From Methyloceanibacter superfactus (lineage in GTDB: Bacteria; Pseudomonadota; Alphaproteobacteria; Rhizobiales; Methyloligellaceae), in NCBI RefSeq assembly GCF_001723305.1, contig NZ_LPWF01000030.1, positions 1-64,000 on the forward strand: DNA of 64,000 nt, in the 5' to 3' direction. Both the position numbers and the translations under genes were made by a program. The notes beneath the pieces were generated by a model, which was given only the letters and a program-made list of their open reading frames with translations, had not been told where the DNA came from and searched no databases. Below, piece after piece: positions 23,630 to 35,969 of this stretch (its first letter is position 1; every line of letters starts with the position of its first letter).

Positions 23630-24762
23630 ATGGGCGAAGCGTTACTGACGCACAAATTGGAAGGGGAACGGCTCGAGCTCGCCGCCAGCGGCTCGTGGAC
23701 CGCGCCCCATGCCGGCGAGCTTGAAGCGCTGATCGACCGCGTGACCGGCGAGGCGCCGGCGGCGAAGGACGTGTCCATCGATATGGCCGGCGTCCGCGAG
23801 TTCGACACGTTCGGCGCTTGGCTGCTGGAGCGCTTGACCCGGCAATGGTCGGCGGCGGGCCGTGAGGCGGTCGTTCTCGGCTTGCCCGAGCATGACCGCG
23901 GCCTGCTCGCGGAGATGCACGGCGTCAACCGCAAGCCGGCGGCGGCACCGGAACGCCAGAACCCGATTGTCTCCGGCCTCGCGGCGCTGGGGCGTGGCGG
24001 CGCCGACTTCGGCCGCAACCTCGTCGTATTCGCCGACATGCTCGGCGCCGTGGGCATGGCGCTCGGCCGCGTTCTGCTCCGCCCGCGCGAATACCGCCTC
24101 ACCTCGACGGTGCATCAATTCGATCGCGTCGCCTGGCAGGCGGTGCCCATCATCCTTCTCATCACCTTCCTGATCGGCGGCATCATCTCGCAGCAGGGCA
24201 TCTTCCACTTCCGCAAATTCGGCGCGGAGCTCTATTCCGTCGACCTCGTCGCCATTCTCGTTCTCCGCGAGATCGGCGTGCTCATCGTCGCCATCATGGT
24301 GGCCGGGCGCTCGGGTAGCTCCTACACCGCCGAGATCGGCTCCATGAAGATGCGCGAGGAGATCGACGCCTTGCGCACCATGGGCTTCGATCCGGTCGAG
24401 GTCCTGATCCTGCCGCGGATCCTCGTGCTGATCGTCGCCCTGCCCGTGCTCACCTTCATCGGCAGCATGGCGGCGTTGTATGGCGGCGCCTCGTCGCCTG
24501 GCTCTATGGCGGCATGAGCCTCGACATCTATATGGCGCGCCTGACCGACGCCATCTCGATCACCCATTTCAAGGTCGGCATGATCAAGGCGCCCTTCATG
24601 GGGCTCGTCATCGGCATCGTCGCCTGCGCCGAGGGCCTGCGCGTCAAGGGCAGCGCCGAGTCTCTCGGCATCCAGACCACCAACTCCGTGGTGGAGTCGA
24701 TCTTCCTGGTCATCGTGCTCGACGGCCTGTTCGCCATCTTCTTTGCCTCGATTGGGATGTGA
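23630..24762 (+). CDS. mlaE: MlaE-family lipid ABC permease with N-terminal STAS domain (one frameshift)
   Basis: Inner-membrane permease of an Mla-type phospholipid transporter. Residues 1-100 form a STAS-like domain (VSIDMAGVREFDTFGAWLLERL), a fusion common in alphaproteobacteria. The permease follows from about residue 140, with the MlaE signature MVAGRSGSSYTAEIGSMK and EIDALRTMGFDP. A break near 24492 joins MAALYGG to LVAWLYGGMSLDIY if one G is restored. The start at 23630 has AGGAGC upstream; ATG 23624 is too close to it. First gene of mlaE-mlaF-mlaD. Confidence 0.87.
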
Positions 24763-24769
24763 GCCGTCG

Positions 24770-25549
24770 ATGACCAAGAAGACTGCCGTCATCAAAGTCC
24801 GCGACCTCGTGGTCGGCTTCGGCGATGAGAACGTGCTCGATCATCTCGATCTCGACGTGCGCGCGGCCGAGATTCTCGGCGTCGTCGGGGCCTCCGGCGC
24901 CGGCAAGTCGGTCCTGCTGCGCACCATCATCGGCCTGTTGCCGCGGCGGCACGGCACCATCGAGGTGCTCGGCATCGACCTGGCCGACGCCGGCGAGGAA
25001 GAGCGGCGCGCGCTGGAGCGCCGCTGGGGCGTCCTGTTCCAACAAGGGGCGCTGTTTTCCTCGCTCACCGTCCGCCAGAACGTGCAATTTCCCATGCGCG
25101 AGAATCTGGACATCTCCCAGAGGCTCATGGACGAGATGGCGCTTGCCAAGCTGGAGATGGTCGGGCTCGCGCCGCAGGACCTGGACAAATTCCCCTCCGA
25201 GCTGTCCGGCGGCATGACCAAGCGCGTGGCGCTGGCCCGGGCCCTGGCGCTCGATCCCGAGATCCTGTTTCTCGACGAGCCGACATCGGGCCTCGACCCG
25301 ATCTCCGCCGGCGATTTCGACGAGTTGATCCGCACGCTGCAACAGACGTTGGAGATCACCGTATTCATGGTGACCCACGATCTGGAGAGCCTCTACACCG
25401 CTTGCGACCGGATTGCCGTGTTGGCCGACGGTAAGGTCGTGGCCGACGGACCGATTGCCACTATGCTTGAGTCCGAGCACCCCTGGGTGAAGACCTACTT
25501 CCAGGGCAAGCGCGGCGGCATGTTGGCGGAACGCCAGATAAGCGCTTAA
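24770..25549 (+). CDS. mlaF: MlaF-family ABC transporter ATPase
   Basis: Cytoplasmic ATPase of the Mla-type lipid transporter, 259 residues. Walker A is GASGAGKS, the Q-loop is VLFQQGALFSSLTV, the signature is LSGGMTKRVALARA, and Walker B is ILFLDEPTSGLDP with a following THDLES switch. It starts eight bases after the mlaE stop. The signature SGGM rather than SGGQ is typical for this subfamily. The next gene, mlaD, starts 20 bases later. Confidence 0.92.
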   Translation: MTKKTAVIKVRDLVVGFGDENVLDHLDLDVRAAEILGVVGASGAGKSVLLRTIIGLLPRRHGTIEVLGIDLADAGEEERRALERRWGVLFQQGALFSSLTVRQNVQFPMRENLDISQRLMDEMALAKLEMVGLAPQDLDKFPSELSGGMTKRVALARALALDPEILFLDEPTSGLDPISAGDFDELIRTLQQTLEITVFMVTHDLESLYTACDRIAVLADGKVVADGPIATMLESEHPWVKTYFQGKRGGMLAERQISA

Positions 25550-25569
25550 AACCCGAGGGACGAGACGCG

Positions 25570-26779
25570 ATGGAAACCCGTGCCCGCTATGCCTTGATCG
25601 GACTGTTCATGCTCGCCATTATCGTGGCGAGCTTCGGCTTCGTCTACTGGCTGGAGAATAAGGGCGGCTTCGGCGAACGCGAGACCTATCGCGTACGGTT
25701 CGAGAGTTCCGTATCGGGTCTGCTCGTCGGCTCCGCCGTCCTGTTCAACGGCATCCGCGTCGCGACGTCACCGGCATCGCCCTCAATCCCGACGTGCCGC
25801 AACAGGTGATCGCCACCATCGCCGTCGCCAAGAACACGCCCATCCGCGATGACACGCAGGTCAACGTGGAGCAGCAGGGCCTCACCGGCGGCATTGCCGT
25901 GACCCTGACCGGAGGCTTGTCCACCACGCCGCTTCCCACCGACGGCGGCGTGCCGACGCTGATCGCGCCGCCCGGCGCGGCCAGGACTGGACGCAAAGCG
26001 CGCGCGATGCGTTCCAGCAGGTCGAGACGATCCTCGATCAGAATGCCACGCCCCTGAACGAAGCGATCAACAACATCGAGGTCTTCACCGACGCGCTGGC
26101 GCGCAACGCCGACAAGGTCGACGGCATCCTCGCCGGCATCGAGAAGATGACCGGCGGCGGCAAGGGCAACAGTCCGCTCTATTCGCTCAAGGCCGCGACG
26201 GATTTGCCGGCACCGCCCGAGCAGGCGCCGACCTGGCAGCTTCTCATCTCCGAGCCGACCACCTTGCTCGCCTTCAACACCGACAAGATCCTGACCCAAC
26301 CGGCGCCCGACGAGAGCCTTCCCATGGATAACGCCCGCTGGAGCGACAGCCTGCCCATCCTTGTCCAAGCCAAGCTGGTGCAGACCTTCGAGAATGCCGG
26401 CTACGCCCAGGCCGTGACCCGCACGCCCGGCGACTTCGCCAGCAATTTCCAGCTTCAGATCGACATCCGCCAGTTCCATGTGGTCACCACGGGCGAACCG
26501 ACGGCCAAAATTGTGTTCCTGGCCAAGATTCTCAATCCGAACAACGAGATCATCGACACACGCCAGTTCGAAGCCTCCGCCCCGGCCGAGGGGAGCGACG
26601 CGCGGGCTTATGTGAACGCGCTCAGCGCGGCCTTCGACAAAATCGAGGTGGAGCTGTTGGACTGGGCCACGGCGCAGATCGATGCGGTCCCGGTGCCCCC
26701 GGTTGTCGTGGAGCCGCCCGCAATGCCGCCCCCGCCCGACGATATGCCGTCCGAGCCCGAGATGCCGCCCGCACCTTAG
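25570..26779 (+). CDS. mlaD: MlaD-type MCE protein fused to ABC auxiliary domain (two frameshifts)
   Basis: Periplasmic lipid-binding subunit of the Mla system, anchored by one N-terminal helix (YALIGLFMLAIIVASFGFVYW). The MCE domain follows (FESSVSGLLVGSAVLFNGIRV, VEQQGLTGGIAVTL). Breaks near 25764 and 25975 each need one base. From 25979 the frame is open through a helical linker (FQQVETILDQ, IEVFTDALARNADKVDGIL) into a second domain at about 26200-26670. That domain resembles the ABC_trans_aux/PqiC family (LISEPTTLLAFNTDKI, FQLQIDIRQFHV) and ends in a proline-rich tail. No lipobox cysteine separates the parts, so this is a true fusion on the present reading. Confidence 0.78.
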
Positions 26780-26888
26780 CCGGCAGCCATTGATCTGGCT
26801 CAACGACTGCGCCCCCAGACAGCGGAATCGTTCCGGGGAGGCCAGCCCGCGGTTCGGGGCTTGGCGCAAGCTGCCCGGGACGTCGGCC

Positions 26889-27463
26889 ATGGACTTGCTG
26901 GAAGCCATCGACGGACGCAGATCCGTGCGCGAATACACCGAGGAGCCGGTCGACGACGCGATTCTGCGTGAGCTGATCGCCGCGGCGATCCAGGCGCCGA
27001 GCGCCATCAATCAGCAGCCCTGGGCCTTCATCGTCGTCAAGGACGCGGCGATCCTGTCGCGCATTTCCGATCAGGCCAAGGCCCACTTCCTCAAGGCATC
27101 GCTGGCGGCGCCGGCCCATCCGTTCCGCGATATGCTCAACGATCCGAAGTTTCACATTTTTTATCACGCGCCGGCCTTGGTGGTCATTGCCGCCGCCGAG
27201 CCGACCGACTGGGCCATCGAGGACTGCGCGCTCGCCGCGGAGAATTTGATGCTCGCGGCCTACGCCAAGGGCTCGGCACCTGCTGGATCGGCTTCGCCCA
27301 ACATTGGCTGGCCACGGCCGACGGCAAGGCGGCCCTCGGCGTGCCGCCGTCCTTGTCGCCGATCGCGCCCATCATCGTCGGCCATCCCCGGCGCCAGCCC
27401 CCGCCCGTTCCCCGCAAACCCGCCGATATCCGCTGGGTCGGCAGCGGCACTTCGCGGGCGTGA
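26889..27463 (+). CDS. Nitroreductase-family flavoprotein (one frameshift)
   Basis: FMN-dependent NAD(P)H oxidoreductase of the nitroreductase fold, about 191 residues. The N-terminal motif AIDGRRSVREYTEEPV binds the flavin phosphate, and IQAPSAINQQPWAFIVV is typical. A break near 27277 joins LMLAAYAKG to LGTCWIGFAQHWL if one C is restored. The end runs VGHPRRQPPPVPRK to a stop at 27463. Physiological substrate unknown. It lies 59 bases upstream of the P-type ATPase on the same strand. Confidence 0.8.
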
Positions 27464-27521
27464 CCGGCCGGACGCTCTGCTCCATGATCGCCTGAGACGC
27501 ACCCTCGCCCCGGAGCCACTG

Positions 27522-30204
<2,683 letters not shown>

Positions 30205-30212
<8 letters not shown>

Positions 30213-31187
30213 GACGGAATACCTCGCCCATAACGAGATCGCGGCGCATCTTGCAGTGCGCAATGTGCCCATGTTTCCCGGCACGCTCATGGGCGACGAG
30301 GTCAGGGCGCGGCTCGCGGGCGCGACTTACGGTGCGGTCGATGCGGTGCTCGTGCTCGACACGGACGCCGCTATGCGGGCACGGCCCATCTCAAGGACGT
30401 GCTCGCCGCCCCCAGCGCGGCCGCTTTGTCGTCCCTGATCGTCGAGGACTGGCCGGTGGTGCGGCCCGAGATCGACCAGGAGCACGCCGCCACCCTCGCC
30501 CACGACCACCGGGTGAGCGCCGTGCCCGTGGTTGCCGAGGACGGGCGGCCGCTCGGCCTAATCCCTGGCCTCGCGCTGCTCGACGTGTTGGCGCAGGAGC
30601 ATCACGAGGACGTGCATCGTCTCGCCGGTATTCTCAAGATGGGCGCCAAGGACCGCCATGCGCTCGACGATCCGCCGATGCTCCGGGCCGGACGCCGCCT
30701 GCCCTGGCTTCTTGTCGGTCTCGTTCTGAGCACGGGGGTGACGGTCCTGATGGCGGGCTTCGAGCGGGCGCTCCAAGCCAATATCGTCATCGCCTTCTTC
30801 ATCCCCGCCCTGGTCTATCTCGCCGACGCCGTCGGCACCCAGACCGAGGCCGTGGTCGTGCGCGGGCTGTCGCTGGAGATGCGGCCACTGCCTCCTCTGC
30901 TGCTGGGAGAGCTCGCCACCGGCGCGCTGATCGGGCTGCCGCTGGCGCTGATCGCCTTTCTCGGCATCTGGCTCGCTTATGACGATGCGAGTCTCGCCGG
31001 CGGCGTCGCCATCTCGCTCTTCGCCGCGAGCAGTATCGCCTCCGTGCTTGGCTTGCTGTTGCCTTGGCTCTTGGCGCGCATCGGCCTCGATCCGGCCTTC
31101 GGCTCCGGACCGGTCGCCACCATTCTGCAAGACCTGCTGACCATCGCCGTCTATTTCGCGGTCATGGCCATGGTGATCGGCCTCTAG
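30205..31187 (+). CDS. Short MgtE-family magnesium transporter (one frameshift)
   Basis: About 327 residues after repairing a break near 30373. A CBS pair occupies the N-terminal half (VDAVLVLDTDA, VSAVPVVAEDGRPLGLI), followed by an MgtE channel domain with the signature DAVGTQTEAVVVRGL and about five helices. The N-terminal superhelical MgtE_N domain, about 130 residues in standard MgtE, is absent. Its ATG lies inside the last codons of the P-type ATPase. Predicted role is regulated Mg2+ or divalent cation flux across the inner membrane. Confidence 0.8.
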
Positions 31188-31603
31188 AGGCGGTTCAGCT
31201 CGAAGCTCTCAAGCGAATAGCCGAGCTGCGACAGCCCCTCCTCCAAATAGTCGCCGAGGAGCGGTGTGCCGAGCAGATAGCGCGGAATATGCTTGGCGCT
31301 GACATCCACCGCCTCTTGGCGGGCTTGCGCGAACGAGCCGAAATCGCCGCGCCCGAGCCACATCAGCGCCAGCAGGTCGAGCTGCTCGTCGATATTGAGA
31401 ACACCAAGCGCCGCCTGGAGCTCTTGCAGCACCGGATTGTCCGCCTGCTCCTCGAGCACGTCGACTTCGCGGTCGTCCGTGGGATTCGACCCCGAATCCG
31501 GGTCCGTGGGCGCTACCTGCTCGTCGAACTCGCGCGCCTTGACGATGATGAAGAACGCCTTCTCCGGCGAGATTGTCAGCTCGTCTGATGGGTCGTCGAT
31601 CAT
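31184..31603 (-). CDS. DUF3775 domain protein
   Basis: A 139-residue cytoplasmic acidic protein. The pattern ISPEKAFFIIVKAREFDEQV, PTDPDSGSNPTDD, ALMWLGRGDF and YLLGTPLLGDYLEEGL matches the alphaproteobacterial DUF3775 family as I remember it. Start 31603 has AGAGAGG upstream. It is convergent with mgtE and the stop codons overlap by a few bases. It follows the aldolase-side genes only by position. Function unknown. Confidence 0.8.
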   Translation of the reverse strand: MIDDPSDELTISPEKAFFIIVKAREFDEQVAPTDPDSGSNPTDDREVDVLEEQADNPVLQELQAALGVLNIDEQLDLLALMWLGRGDFGSFAQARQEAVDVSAKHIPRYLLGTPLLGDYLEEGLSQLGYSLESFELNRL

Positions 31604-31691
31604 GGCCAAACCTCTCTGTTGCGCGCCGTCAGTAACCGCCGTGCACACGGCGGCTACCTTGACGTGGCTCAAGTCCGAGGGAGCGGCCGGC

Positions 31692-32720
31692 TCAGGCCGC
31701 CTGCTTCTCGATATCGGCCGTCCATTTGCCGAGCGCGGCGAGACCGTTCATCTCGGCCCGGTGCGAGAAAGCGCTTTGCGCCGCCGTGACATTATCGGTC
31801 TTGCCGGACCATGCCACTTGCGGGGCGTGCTGCAGCGCGCGCCCATAAGAGAACGTCAGATGCCACGGCACACCGCCGAGCTTGTTCATGGCGTCGAGCC
31901 GCGCGGTGGCCTCCACGTCGGACTGGCCGCCCGACAGGAAGGCGATGCCCGGCACCGCCGACGGCACGCAATCCTTCAAGACCCGAATGGTTTTCTCGGC
32001 GATCTCCTCGTCCGGCACCTGCGTCGCGCATTTCGCGCCCGGAAGGACCATGTTGGGCTTGAGCACCATGCCCTCGAGATTGACCTTGGCGTAATAGAGC
32101 TCCTGGAACACGGTCTTCAGCGCCCACATGGTGACGGCCTCGCAGCGGTCGATGGTGTGGTCGCCGTCCATCAGCACTTCCGGCTCGACGATCGGCACGA
32201 GATCCTGCTCCTGGCAGAGCGCCGCGTAGCGGGCGAGCGCATGCGCGTTGGAATTGATGGCGTCGTGGCTCGGGATACCGGCGCCGATGTCGATCACCGC
32301 GCGCCACTTGCAGAACCGCGCGCCCAGCTCCCGATATTCGATCAGCCGCTCGCGCAAGCCGTCCAGCCCCTCGGTGATGGTCTCGCCGGGGCAGAAGGGG
32401 AGCGGCTTGGCGCCCTTATCCACCTTGATGCCCGGAATGGCGCCGGTCTGTTCGATCACCTTGACCAGCGGCGTGCCGTCCGCGGCCTTCTGGCGGATGG
32501 TCTCGTCGAACAGGATCACGCCCGAGATATGGTCGTGCATGGCCTTGGTCGTACGGAACAGAAGCTCGCGATAGTCCCGCCGGTTCTCCTCGGTGGATTC
32601 AACGCCGATGGCATCGAAGCGCTTCTTGATCGTGCCGCCCGACTCGTCGGCGGCCAGAAGGCCCTTGCCCGGCGCGACCATGGCGGTCGCCACTCTGTTG
32701 AGCTCAGCGAGGTTCATCAA
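31692..32720 (-). CDS. Class I fructose-bisphosphate aldolase
   Basis: Cleaves fructose 1,6-bisphosphate to dihydroxyacetone phosphate and glyceraldehyde 3-phosphate through a Schiff base. 342 residues, as in class I enzymes. Seen are GKGLLAADESGGTIKKRF, FRTTKAMHDHISGVILFDET, CKWRAVIDIG, PIVEPEVLMDG and LEGMVLKPNMVLPG, which contains the Schiff-base lysine, plus FLSGGQSDVEAT. GGAGAGAG precedes two adjacent ATGs (32720 and 32717). It stands alone, with no other glycolytic gene adjacent. Confidence 0.93.
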   Translation of the reverse strand: MMNLAELNRVATAMVAPGKGLLAADESGGTIKKRFDAIGVESTEENRRDYRELLFRTTKAMHDHISGVILFDETIRQKAADGTPLVKVIEQTGAIPGIKVDKGAKPLPFCPGETITEGLDGLRERLIEYRELGARFCKWRAVIDIGAGIPSHDAINSNAHALARYAALCQEQDLVPIVEPEVLMDGDHTIDRCEAVTMWALKTVFQELYYAKVNLEGMVLKPNMVLPGAKCATQVPDEEIAEKTIRVLKDCVPSAVPGIAFLSGGQSDVEATARLDAMNKLGGVPWHLTFSYGRALQHAPQVAWSGKTDNVTAAQSAFSHRAEMNGLAALGKWTADIEKQAA

Positions 32721-32843
32721 TCTCTCTCCCCTGATCCTGTTCCGCGATTGGTGGTTTTCCGGCTCTTATAAGCCAGGATCGTGCGGCTTTGCAGCCCCCA
32801 CGATGGGCTTTCCGCTGATCCGACGCTTACTCTTTGGACTCGC

Positions 32844-34052
32844 TCAGTTTCCCATGCGCGGCGGAACTTTCTTCCACGCATAGCCGTCTTGGGCGAGCCG
32901 GTAGCCGAGATCGTAGAGCTTCGTCATATAGACCGGGTCGAAGGACTGGGTGCTGGTGTCGTGAAAATCGGCGGGGATATAGGCAAGGTTGTAGTCGATG
33001 CCGTTCCGCTTGGAGAAAAGGTAGAGCTCGTAGAGATCCCCGACACCCTGACTCTTGATCAGGCTCGACACGGCGCGGCCGGCAATGGACAGGGTCCTCG
33101 CCTTGACCACCTTGTATTCGGGCGCCACGTGGCCGTTGCGGATGATGTAAGCGCGCCTGATCGGATTGAAGCCAAGCGTGCGATCCGCCTTGCTCGCCAT
33201 GAACTGTGTCGGCACGAGGAAGACTTCGCGGGTCGCTCCGCCATCCACGTGCATTTCCTCATAGGTTGAGCCATTGGCGGCGACCTTGATGAAGCCGGGC
33301 GGAAACACGGCGGGAATCGCCGCCGAGGCTAGCAGCACCGTGCGGAACAGATCCAACGCTTGCGGACTGCCGCTCGTGGCGATGCGGCCCATATCCCAGA
33401 TCACCGGCCGCTCGGCGTCGAGATTCGTGGTGCCGATCAGCAGGCGGCGCCCTTTACGATGCTCGGCGGCGATTTCCTCGAGAAACGCCTCATCGACGTA
33501 ATAGGCGACGATCTTGGCCAAGGGTGCGTTGCTTGAAAGCGAGTCCCCGCCGAGAAGCCCTCTGATCGGGCGGGCGATGGCGATGTCCTTGGTGTCGGAC
33601 TGGGTAAAGACCTGCTTCAGCGCCTCGTCGTATTTCGGTCCTAAGAAGGCGAAGGGGGCGGTGAGCGCACCGGTCGAAACGCCGGTCACGAGTTCGAATT
33701 CGGGCCGCGTGCCGGCGGCGGTCCAACCGCCGAGCAGACCGGCCCCGAAGGCGCCGTCGCTGCCGCCACCGGACAGCGCGAGGAAATTGACGACGGGACG
33801 CCGTCCCTTGGCCACCAACTGAGGACGCTCCGCCCGAATCTGCGTCCACTTCTCCTTGACCATGTCCTCGGCATTGGGTGGGAGCTGGTCGCCCCAGAAG
33901 CGCACGGGCTCGGGTCCCATGCCGACGACCTCGGCCTGCGTCTCCAGACCCAGCGGCACCGGGTTGCGTGCGATCGCGGCAGCGCAACTCGCCAGCCCTA
34001 CGGCCAGCGCAACGCCACAACCGGCTCGCAACGCCCAACGCCACCTATGCAC
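32844..34052 (-). CDS. Patatin-like phospholipase, lipoprotein
   Basis: 402 residues. The N-terminus carries a lipobox-type signal (VALAVGLASC with cysteine at residue 23), so membrane anchoring is likely. The patatin core has the oxyanion loop LSGGGSDGAFGAGLL, the nucleophile motif GVSTG and the DGG motif (MHVDGGATREV), giving a Ser-Asp dyad. Predicted to hydrolyse lipids in the periplasm or at a membrane surface. The substrate is unknown. No lipase chaperone or partner lies nearby. Confidence 0.87.
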   Translation of the reverse strand: MHRWRWALRAGCGVALAVGLASCAAAIARNPVPLGLETQAEVVGMGPEPVRFWGDQLPPNAEDMVKEKWTQIRAERPQLVAKGRRPVVNFLALSGGGSDGAFGAGLLGGWTAAGTRPEFELVTGVSTGALTAPFAFLGPKYDEALKQVFTQSDTKDIAIARPIRGLLGGDSLSSNAPLAKIVAYYVDEAFLEEIAAEHRKGRRLLIGTTNLDAERPVIWDMGRIATSGSPQALDLFRTVLLASAAIPAVFPPGFIKVAANGSTYEEMHVDGGATREVFLVPTQFMASKADRTLGFNPIRRAYIIRNGHVAPEYKVVKARTLSIAGRAVSSLIKSQGVGDLYELYLFSKRNGIDYNLAYIPADFHDTSTQSFDPVYMTKLYDLGYRLAQDGYAWKKVPPRMGN

Positions 34053-34145
34053 GAAAGTCCCCCTTTCCCCGCCAATACCCGCGGGGAATTCCCTTTGAGC
34101 CCAGCAACCTAGCGCATTACCCAGGTCCGTGGCGAGCGCGGAGAA

Positions 34146-34967
34146 TCAGCCCCCTTTTTGGGGAAACAGGAAGGTCGCCGTGGCGCGCAGGCCCCAATCA
34201 GAGCCGAAACGAGGGGTTTCCGGGTACCAGCGGCCGCCGACCTCCAGGCTGACCGGCTGCTCGCCAAGGTGGTAGATGTGGCTCACCATGAGGTTGAGAG
34301 GGATTTCCCACTGTTCCGCCGTCCAGTTGTAGCCCGCCTCCGAATTGAGCGTGAGCGTCGTGGAGTCCTTCCAGGTAAAGGCCAGGAAGGGCTGGAGATA
34401 GGTCTGATTGACCTCGGGCTGATCCTCGCCCCCGCCCGCGTCGGCGAAGGACCAAATGTGATGGGTGAGGATGCCGTAGGTCCAGCCTTTATCCTGCTTG
34501 AGCACCACGAAGGTCGGACCGATGCTCCATTTCTCGCTGTCGACGAGGGAGTCCGTTCCCGTCGGCAGACTGATTGCGGGGCCGATGCCCCAAGTGGTGC
34601 CGTCTCCTTCGGTATTCGGCGACAGGAAGAAACTCTGTAGCGTGTCGCCGAGCGCGAAGGTTTCGCCGAGCCCGGGAGCCGGCGAGCCCAGCGCCACGAC
34701 GGGGAGGATGGTGCGGCTGATCAGATTCCACTCGGGATTCAGATGGAACGGAATGACCGGCTCGATTTCGAGCTGCCAGCGGCTGGCATCCGAGGGGCCG
34801 TAGCAGCAATCGTAGTCGTTCTCGAACGGCACGCTGATCAGGTCGGCAACCGGGTTGGCCAGTTTCTTGGCAAGGTCCGCGGAGCTAGCCACTTGCGCTA
34901 TGCCCGAGCCTGGCGCCGCCGCCACGAACAGCCCAAGGGCGATCGCCAATCCCACCCGCATCGCCAC
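34146..34967 (-). CDS. Outer-membrane MetA-pathway/transporter-like protein
   Basis: 273 residues with a signal peptide (GLAIALGLFVAAAPGSGIAQ). The mature part is built of alternating amphipathic strands rich in aromatic residues (WNLISRTILPVV, YGILTHHIWSFA, YLQPFLAFTWKDSTTLTLN), ending ATATFLFPQ. This looks like an outer-membrane beta-barrel of the type annotated as transporter or phenol-degradation MetA family. It has YDCCYGP, an unusual double cysteine, near residue 54. The substrate is not predictable. Confidence 0.65.
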   Translation of the reverse strand: MAMRVGLAIALGLFVAAAPGSGIAQVASSADLAKKLANPVADLISVPFENDYDCCYGPSDASRWQLEIEPVIPFHLNPEWNLISRTILPVVALGSPAPGLGETFALGDTLQSFFLSPNTEGDGTTWGIGPAISLPTGTDSLVDSEKWSIGPTFVVLKQDKGWTYGILTHHIWSFADAGGGEDQPEVNQTYLQPFLAFTWKDSTTLTLNSEAGYNWTAEQWEIPLNLMVSHIYHLGEQPVSLEVGGRWYPETPRFGSDWGLRATATFLFPQKGG

Positions 34968-35227
34968 TTCCCCGCTCGGTTGGCGCCTGCGCCGGAGTCT
35001 AGCTGAGTCGCTTGCGCGCCCGGCGGCGAATACCGGTCGAGCGTGGATAAGGTCCGGCCCGACCCGACCGAGGACCCGCCATACCGTCCGTTCCTACATC
35101 GCTAATGCGCGCTTAACCGGTCTCAGAATGGCCGCACGGTTCCCCAACTCCCGCCCAATGCTCTCCGAACTTCGGCCCCGGCCGCGCGTTACCCCCGCTC
35201 AAATCGCAACAGGAGAAGGTGGGATTC

Positions 35228-35563
35228 ATGCGTTATTGGGCCTTGGCGGGACTGATCGTCCTCGCAACATCGTCAGCACAGGCAAGCCAGACCGTCGGTG
35301 CAACATGGTACGGCAATGAGCTGCGTGGCCATCGCACGGCCAATGGCGAGGTTTTCAACCCGGACGGGCACACGGCCGCTCACCGCAGCCTGCCCTTCGG
35401 CACTTGCCTGCTCGTCGGCAACCCGAACACCGGCAAGTCGGTGAAGGTTCGGGTCAACGACCGCGGCCCCTTCACCAAAGGCCTGACCCTCGACCTGTCG
35501 CATGGTGCGGCGCGCGCCATCGGCATGCGCTCGACCCAGAATGTGACGATGAAGAAGTGCTAG
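35228..35563 (+). CDS. RlpA-like double-psi beta-barrel protein
   Basis: 111-residue exported protein: signal peptide (YWALAGLIVLATSSAQA), then a single RlpA-like domain with ATWYGNELRGHRTANGE, LPFGTCLLV, VKVRVNDRGPF and LDLSHGAARAIGM. The DRGPF and DLS motifs include the aspartate expected for lytic transglycosylase activity. It has no SPOR domain, unlike full RlpA, so septal targeting is not expected. Start at 35228; an AGGAG site lies upstream. It overlaps the convergent membrane-protein gene by four bases. Confidence 0.85.
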   Translation: MRYWALAGLIVLATSSAQASQTVGATWYGNELRGHRTANGEVFNPDGHTAAHRSLPFGTCLLVGNPNTGKSVKVRVNDRGPFTKGLTLDLSHGAARAIGMRSTQNVTMKKC

Positions 35564-35937
35564 CGGCGCGCTAGAAACGCGTAGACGAATAAGGAGCCGA
35601 TCACCGCGTGCAGGATGGCGCCGGGCCAAAGCCCGGCTCCCTCTGTACCCCACGCGGAAAACAGCACGAGAATTACGCCGCCGACAATGTTGTAGGTGCC
35701 GAGGCCATACGCCGCCGCGAGTCCGCCTTGAGTCTCCAGATGGTTGCGCCCGATCAACGCGCCCACGCCGAGTCCGAGGGTCGCGGCCCCGAGCAGGCTG
35801 ACCAGAGCAAGCGTCGGCGTCTGCACACCGCCGCCCTTCCCGCCGGCCATCTCGATTACGCTGAGCGGGGCGACCAACGCCCAGGCGCCGAACAGGACCT
35901 CGATCCACCCGGATATCAGCATCAATAATTTCAGCAT
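35560..35937 (-). CDS. Small four-helix membrane protein
   Basis: 125 residues with about four hydrophobic helices: LKLLMLISGWIEVLFGAWAL, LALVSLLGAATLGLGVGAL, AYGLGTYNIVGGVILVLF and GAILHAVIGSLFVYAFL. There are no charged catalytic motifs. It resembles small DUF-type inner-membrane proteins. It sits 32 bases downstream of the HAD gene on the same strand. Function unknown. Confidence 0.65.
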   Translation of the reverse strand: MLKLLMLISGWIEVLFGAWALVAPLSVIEMAGGKGGGVQTPTLALVSLLGAATLGLGVGALIGRNHLETQGGLAAAYGLGTYNIVGGVILVLFSAWGTEGAGLWPGAILHAVIGSLFVYAFLARR

Positions 35938-35969
35938 CGTCCCCTCCAGGGGCTCCCGAGCTCAAAGGC

